DNA of 64,000 bases from Aquificaceae bacterium. Lineage in GTDB: Bacteria; Aquificota; Aquificia; Aquificales; Aquificaceae. Location of the stretch: contig JBBFKQ010000001.1 of NCBI GenBank assembly GCA_037481935.1, positions 142,741 to 206,740 of the forward strand, in the 5' to 3' direction. The stretch's first letter is position 1; every line of letters starts with the position of its first letter. The notes beneath the pieces were generated by a model. That model had not been told where the DNA came from, ran no database searches, and saw only the letters and a program-made list of their open reading frames with translations. Both the position numbers and the translations under genes were made by a program. This document shows positions 59,865-64,000 of this stretch, piece by piece.

Positions 59865-60539
59865 TTATTTTAACACCTTTCCCGTCTTATGGTAAAAAAT
59901 GTAAAGGTCAAGCTCTGCCTGAGACATGCCAAGTATCTTGCATATCTCCTCCAGCCTTTTTTCTGCCTCAAGGTAAACCTTTCTCGTCATAGTTCTGTAG
60001 TCGGGAATGAGGGACTTTTCCTTCAGATACCTGAATATGTGCCTGTCCACTATGGCCACATCCTCAAAGCCTATGTTTCTCAGAAAGTGGGATGCCTCTT
60101 TGAGACCGAAGCCCTCCACTTTATACTTGGAGCATGTGTCGCTGAGAAGCTCCCTCACAGTCTTTCCATCACAGGCATCAACTATGACCTCCATAACCCT
60201 CTCAAACCTTTCCCTTGCCCTGACTATCCTTTCAGCCCTCTGACGGGCAAAGCGATGACCCGCAGAGGCTATTAACTTCTCCAGCTCTTCAAGGCTGAGC
60301 TCTCTGAAACCCTCTGTGCCTATGGTGCTCTGCAGCTTTATTCCAATAAGAGCAGAGGAATTGGCGGTCAGAAGGCAAAAGCACAGCTCAGAAAATATAT
60401 CTGCGCCGTATACATAGTCCGCAAAGGGTCTGAAGTCAAAGGTGGTTTTTCCCGTCTTTCCAAGCTCTCTGAATTCAGAGAGCCTCCTGTCCACATAGGT
60501 CTTTATCTTATCTCTGAGTGCCACAAGCTCCTCAAACAC
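59865..60539 (-). CDS. ogg: 8-oxoguanine DNA glycosylase (Ogg2-type, N-glycosylase/DNA lyase)
   Basis: A 224-aa HhH-GPD protein. The hairpin VEGFGLKEASHFLRNIGFEDVAIVDRHIFRYL contains the catalytic Lys (GLKEAS) and Asp (VDRH). It is of the short archaeal-type Ogg2, which removes 8-oxoguanine and nicks the strand. Overlaps recN by 8 nt. Confidence 0.88.
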   Translation of the reverse strand: MFEELVALRDKIKTYVDRRLSEFRELGKTGKTTFDFRPFADYVYGADIFSELCFCLLTANSSALIGIKLQSTIGTEGFRELSLEELEKLIASAGHRFARQRAERIVRARERFERVMEVIVDACDGKTVRELLSDTCSKYKVEGFGLKEASHFLRNIGFEDVAIVDRHIFRYLKEKSLIPDYRTMTRKVYLEAEKRLEEICKILGMSQAELDLYIFYHKTGKVLK

Positions 60540-62082
60540 CGCAGACCTCCCTTATGAGCTCCCTTGCACCCTCCAGAGTGCTACTGTTTACCGTTCCCAT
60601 CAGCCTTGCTATTTCCTCAAGTCTTTCCTTTTCTGAAAGTTCCACCACCCTTATCAAGGGTATGTCTCCGATAAGTTCTCTTCTTGTGGTAAGGTGTTTT
60701 TCTGCGGCGCTGGCTATGGCTGGTGAGTGGGTTATAACAATTAGCTGTGTCTTTGTTGAAAGCTCCCTGAGAAGCTTTGCAAGCTTTATAGAGGTTCTTC
60801 CGCTTACGCCTGCGTCCACCTCATCCAGCACATAGGTCTGGGCAGGTGGTGATAGCATAAAGAGAGCCAGAGAAAGCCTTGATATTTCACCTCCCGAGGC
60901 CACATCAGATATATCCATTTCATTCCTGCCGTAAGAAGAAAAGAGAAACTTCGGCTGTTCTCTGCCGTATCTACCCGGCTTCTCCTCAAAAGAAACCTTA
61001 AAACTTGCACCTTCAAGCCCCATGCTCCTGAGATATTCAATAACCCGGGTTTCAAAGCCCTCCCTTGCCAGAAGCCTCCTTTTGCTCAGCTCCTCGTAGA
61101 GCATGTGGAGCTCTTCTCTCCTCATTGCCAGCTCCCTTTCAATATCCTCTGGATTTTCTTCCTCTTGAAGTTTGAGCAATTCTTCCTTAAGAAGAAGCAT
61201 GTGCCTGTATATTTCCCCGTAGTCCATCCTGTATCTCCTCTCAAGCCTCTGAATTCTGTAGACTTTCTCATTGAGGCCGTCAAGCTCCTCCTGACTGTAG
61301 GATATGAACCTTCCTCTCAGGCCTCTTTCAAGCTCTGTCAGGCTGTCTTCAAAAACCTCAGGCACATGAGAATCCTGTTTCCAGCCTCCAAGGGAGGTCA
61401 GGTCTTTCAGGGCTTTTCGGAGAAGCTTGAGACCTTCCATGCATGTTTCAAGTCCAGAGAGAGCCTGGAGGATAAGGCTGTTTATCCTCTCTGCCAGATT
61501 TATCTCCTCAAGCCTTTTCTTTACCTGCAGGTATTCCTCGGGCGTCAGCCCCACCTCTTCAATATCCCTTATTTCCTCAGATATAAGCCTCTTTCTCACC
61601 TCCATCTCAATCCTTCGCTGGTTTGAGTTTTTGAGTCTCTCCTCAAGCTCCACCACTCGCTGGTATGCCTTTTCTACCAGTTTTCTGAGCTCCATACAAC
61701 CTGCAAAGCTATCATACACATCCCTCTGAAAGTCAGCCCTGAGGATTTTTGTCCTGTCGTTCTGTCCCTGAAGGAGGAGGGTTGAGGAAAGAACTTCCTC
61801 CACCACCCTTTTTGTGCTCCCCCTGCCGTTGAGATAATACCTGCTCCTACCCTTTATGAGCTCTCTTCTCACTATGAGTGGCTCATCCTCAAGCAGAAAC
61901 TCAGCCTCAACGCAGGTGCCCTCAGGATAATCACCATCCTGCCCCAGAAGGAAAGAGAGGGATGCTACTGTAAGGGACTTTCCCATGCCCGTTTCACCTG
62001 TTATTACATTAAGCCCTTTTTCAAAGTATACCTCTTCACCCTTTATGAAGAAAAAGCTCTCAAGGCTCAGTCTTGTGAGCAT
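60532..62082 (-). CDS. recN: DNA repair protein RecN
   Basis: A 516-aa SMC-like ATPase: Walker A VITGETGMGKSLTVASLSFLL, coiled coils (about 150-360), signature SGGEISRLSLALFML-like segment and Walker B TYVLDEVDAGVSGRT. It aids double-strand break repair. Slightly shorter than usual (about 550). Downstream of dnaA. Confidence 0.93.
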   Translation of the reverse strand: MLTRLSLESFFFIKGEEVYFEKGLNVITGETGMGKSLTVASLSFLLGQDGDYPEGTCVEAEFLLEDEPLIVRRELIKGRSRYYLNGRGSTKRVVEEVLSSTLLLQGQNDRTKILRADFQRDVYDSFAGCMELRKLVEKAYQRVVELEERLKNSNQRRIEMEVRKRLISEEIRDIEEVGLTPEEYLQVKKRLEEINLAERINSLILQALSGLETCMEGLKLLRKALKDLTSLGGWKQDSHVPEVFEDSLTELERGLRGRFISYSQEELDGLNEKVYRIQRLERRYRMDYGEIYRHMLLLKEELLKLQEEENPEDIERELAMRREELHMLYEELSKRRLLAREGFETRVIEYLRSMGLEGASFKVSFEEKPGRYGREQPKFLFSSYGRNEMDISDVASGGEISRLSLALFMLSPPAQTYVLDEVDAGVSGRTSIKLAKLLRELSTKTQLIVITHSPAIASAAEKHLTTRRELIGDIPLIRVVELSEKERLEEIARLMGTVNSSTLEGARELIREVCGV

Positions 62083-62096
62083 GATTAATTTAAAAT

Positions 62097-63287
62097 TTAT
62101 CCCAGAGATTTTCTGAGGCTTTTTTCCAACATTTCAAGCATGTAGGCGAACTTTCTGTCCTGCTGTTTTTTCTCCTCCAATTTCCTTATTGAATAGAGGG
62201 CGGATGTGTGGTCTGGCTTTCCAAAGAGCCTTGCTATCTCTGAATAAGACATGTGAAGGAGAGTCTTGCAGAAATACATAGCGGTTTGTCTCGCCTTTAT
62301 AACCTTCCTTTCCTTTGTTTCCCTCCTCAGGTCTTCTGGCTTCAGGTTGAAATACTTTGCCACATGTCTTATGAGTTCTTCCTCCCTGCTCCTGGTCTGT
62401 CCCGATGGTTTTTCCCTTATACCGGTTAGTTTAAGGGTTTTTATAAAACCTTCTATTTCCCTGACACTGTAGCCGGTGTTTTCCATAACGTAGTCCACAT
62501 GCTTCCTGTCGGTGGGTAGCCCATACAGCAGTAGCTTGTGTCTGACAATAGAGAGCTTTGTTTCATCGTCAAGACCTATCTCAAGAATCAGACCACTGGC
62601 AAACCTGCTGAGAAGCCTTTCAGAAACATCCCTTATGTCCTTGGGGTGCCTGTCGCTCACCAGCACTATCTGCTTTTCCGCCATCTGAAGAATCTCAAAA
62701 ACCCTAAAGAGCTCCACCTGAGTTCTCTCCTTTCCAGAAAGAAACTGCACATCATCCAACAGAAGAAGGTCCACACCCGAATAGGCTTTTCTAAAAGCTT
62801 CTATCTTTCCCTCCTTCAGGCTTTTTATCATCTCATCGGAAAACTCGGTTGCCTGCCTGTAAACAACCCTAAAGTGGGAGGACTTTGCTCTATTGCCAAC
62901 AGCATGCAGAAGGTGGGTTTTCCCGAGGCCCACACCCCCATATATGAAAAGAGGACTGTAAATGCCCGGGCTAGCAGATACTTCAAGGCAGACTCTGTGG
63001 GCAAGCTGGTTTGACCTTCCCACCACAAAGTTATCAAAGCTATACCTTGGCGAGAGTCCGTCACCAAGGGTTGTCTCTGCCTTTTTCTCCTCTTCCTGAG
63101 ACCTTACCAGTATCTCCTTTCCATAGTCGGAAAGCCTTGCCCTTATGTATTCAAGCACCCACTTTTTGTATTCTAGGGTGGGAGTGATTATGAGCACCCT
63201 GCTTGGGGTTTCCTCAATTCTGAACTGCCTGAAGAGCCCCACCGCAAACCTGTCTCTGTTTTCTACAAACAGCAAAAAATCCCTCAT
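62097..63287 (-). CDS. dnaA: chromosomal replication initiator DnaA (short form)
   Basis: A 396-aa DnaA with reduced N-terminal domain (about 1-75), AAA+ core (about 85-290: FIYGGVGLGKTHLLHAVGN, LLLDDVQFLSGKERTQ) and domain IV with HTSALYSIRKLEEK for DnaA-box binding. The length is close to Aquifex DnaA. I see no cluster of DnaA boxes in the 156-nt spacer upstream, so the origin is probably elsewhere. Confidence 0.95.
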   Translation of the reverse strand: MRDFLLFVENRDRFAVGLFRQFRIEETPSRVLIITPTLEYKKWVLEYIRARLSDYGKEILVRSQEEEKKAETTLGDGLSPRYSFDNFVVGRSNQLAHRVCLEVSASPGIYSPLFIYGGVGLGKTHLLHAVGNRAKSSHFRVVYRQATEFSDEMIKSLKEGKIEAFRKAYSGVDLLLLDDVQFLSGKERTQVELFRVFEILQMAEKQIVLVSDRHPKDIRDVSERLLSRFASGLILEIGLDDETKLSIVRHKLLLYGLPTDRKHVDYVMENTGYSVREIEGFIKTLKLTGIREKPSGQTRSREEELIRHVAKYFNLKPEDLRRETKERKVIKARQTAMYFCKTLLHMSYSEIARLFGKPDHTSALYSIRKLEEKKQQDRKFAYMLEMLEKSLRKSLG

Positions 63288-63443
63288 GGCTCATAGTTGC
63301 CGCTTATACCCGTAAGGCTTTTTTTGTTGCCCCTCAACTGATGGTTAAAATCATAATGCCTGAAACACAGCATCCTCAAGCGAGGAAAAGCTTATGTGGT
63401 AAACCTCTGGAATGGATGAGCCTAAATCTGGGATAGTCTGAAG

Positions 63444-64000
63444 CTATTTAAATAAACCTGAAAACTCTGTGGGACCAAGTCTTGGTATGCGAAGAATCTG
63501 AAGGTTTTCCTCCAGATGTTCTAGCCTGCTCATTCCCACAAGTGCTGTTCCCACACCCGGTGTGCTCAACACAAACTGCAGGCTTGCATGCACATCTCTG
63601 TCTACTCTTAGCTTTTCTTTCAGCTCCTGTGGCACTCTTCCTACAACCCTTCCCTGATATATGCTGGCGCTGGTGTAGGTGTATATGCCCAGCCTCTCAC
63701 AGGCTTCAAGAGTTGAAAGCCTCTCACCCGCAACTTCCTGATTTTTTAGCGTATAGGCTTCGGGCATGCCAAGGTTGTAGGGAAGCTGAATGAACCGGAA
63801 GTGATGGTCCTCTCCCCCTATTTCCTGAGCAAGGCTCAGGAGTTCTGCAAGGTTCAGATACTGCCTGCTTGAAGAAGATACTCTGAAGCCTCCCCAGGTG
63901 GCAAGGCCGTAATATTTCACCCTTCCTCTCCTCACCTCAGACTCAAGGTATTCAAAGCACTCTTTTATCTTCTTGTTGAACAGGCTTTTTTCAAAGAAGT
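63444..64000 (-). CDS. aldo/keto reductase (partial, runs off right edge)
   Basis: The C-terminal half of an aldo/keto reductase; the open frame continues from the right edge with no start in the window (visible start-like codons such as GTG in EVRRGRVKYYGLATWG are internal). RFIQLPYNLGMPEA, SASIYQGRVVGRVPQEL, QFVLSTPGVGTALVGMSRLEHLEENL are typical of this family. Substrate unknown. Confidence 0.85.
   Translation of the reverse strand, partial: FFEKSLFNKKIKECFEYLESEVRRGRVKYYGLATWGGFRVSSSSRQYLNLAELLSLAQEIGGEDHHFRFIQLPYNLGMPEAYTLKNQEVAGERLSTLEACERLGIYTYTSASIYQGRVVGRVPQELKEKLRVDRDVHASLQFVLSTPGVGTALVGMSRLEHLEENLQILRIPRLGPTEFSGLFK

Noticed and set aside
63288-63443. Possible oriC next to dnaA
   Set aside because: No clustered DnaA boxes (TTATCCACA-like) or AT-rich unwinding element can be seen; only single weak matches such as TTTACCACA.
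63288-63443. A possible single CRISPR-like repeat (GATTTTAACCATCAG segment)
   Set aside because: Only one copy is present, with no spacer-repeat array and no cas gene in the window.

Overview
The window is a gene-dense chromosomal segment (about 80 protein genes, two tRNAs, no gene-free stretch above 300 bases) that looks like a thermophilic, hydrogen-oxidising member of the Aquificales. The reasons are the two [NiFe] hydrogenases (an oxygen-tolerant membrane type and a soluble cytoplasmic type), the complete hyp set including hypX, the short DnaA (396 aa), heavy AGG/AGA/ATA codon use and operons with overlapping genes. Genus cannot be settled from the sequence alone.

Layout. 1-4.45 kb: iron-storage and TonB operon on the minus strand (28-aa membrane peptide, bacterioferritin, exported DsrE-like protein, TonB-dependent receptor, exbB, exbD and a tonB that runs off the left edge). 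4.4-8.1 kb: DUF2325 gene, Nudix hydrolase, panB, a PilB-type ATPase. 8.1-11.8 kb: sulfur-relay genes, queD, and a PriA-like protein whose helicase motifs are eroded, then tRNA-Ala. 11.8-18.7 kb: dprA, moaC with an extra domain, DUF29, an outer-membrane porin with a strong promoter and terminator, a ComEC core, a UbiE-type methyltransferase. 18-25.8 kb: pgeF, proC, flhG, flhF, flhA, divergent proS, mgtC. 25.8-40.9 kb: hydrogenase region: hypB, soluble hydrogenase small and large subunits, hypE, hypA, hypF; convergent hyaABCDE and hupH operon; divergent hypC, hypD, hypX; then a TetR regulator. 40.9-42.3 kb: HEPN/MNT pair and arsC. 42.2-46.7 kb: a nickel-import operon ending in nikR. 46.7-54.2 kb: SRPBCC, membrane protein, peroxiredoxin, copper ATPase, rpsP, khpA, metK, hisZ, pabB, macro domain. 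54.2-59.8 kb: trehalose operon (otsAB, DUF5752, treT) with a broken ClC gene, beside tRNA-Arg. 59.8-64 kb: Ogg glycosylase, recN, dnaA, and a partial aldo/keto reductase.

How they fit: nickel is imported across both membranes, HypA/HypB deliver it, HypC/D/E/F/X build the Fe(CN)2CO group, HyaD processes the membrane hydrogenase, and the two hydrogenases oxidise H2. Four promoters of this system (hypB operon, hyaA operon, hypCDX, nickel operon) carry the same 14-bp palindrome TGAAY-N4-ATTCA just downstream of, or overlapping, matching promoter elements. This is the clearest undescribed regulatory unit in the window; the adjacent TetR gene is the best candidate regulator. A second shared operator (17 bp, TTGATA...TCAA) marks the iron operon and the DUF2325/Nudix divergent promoter.

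Other points worth attention: a PriA homologue without Walker A, DEEH or GRAGR motifs; a soluble-hydrogenase small subunit with Asn in place of a proximal-cluster cysteine; a set of genes with a TATAAT-like box 6-10 nt before an ATG that lacks a ribosome-binding site (probable leaderless mRNAs); and the two-lesion ClC pseudogene.
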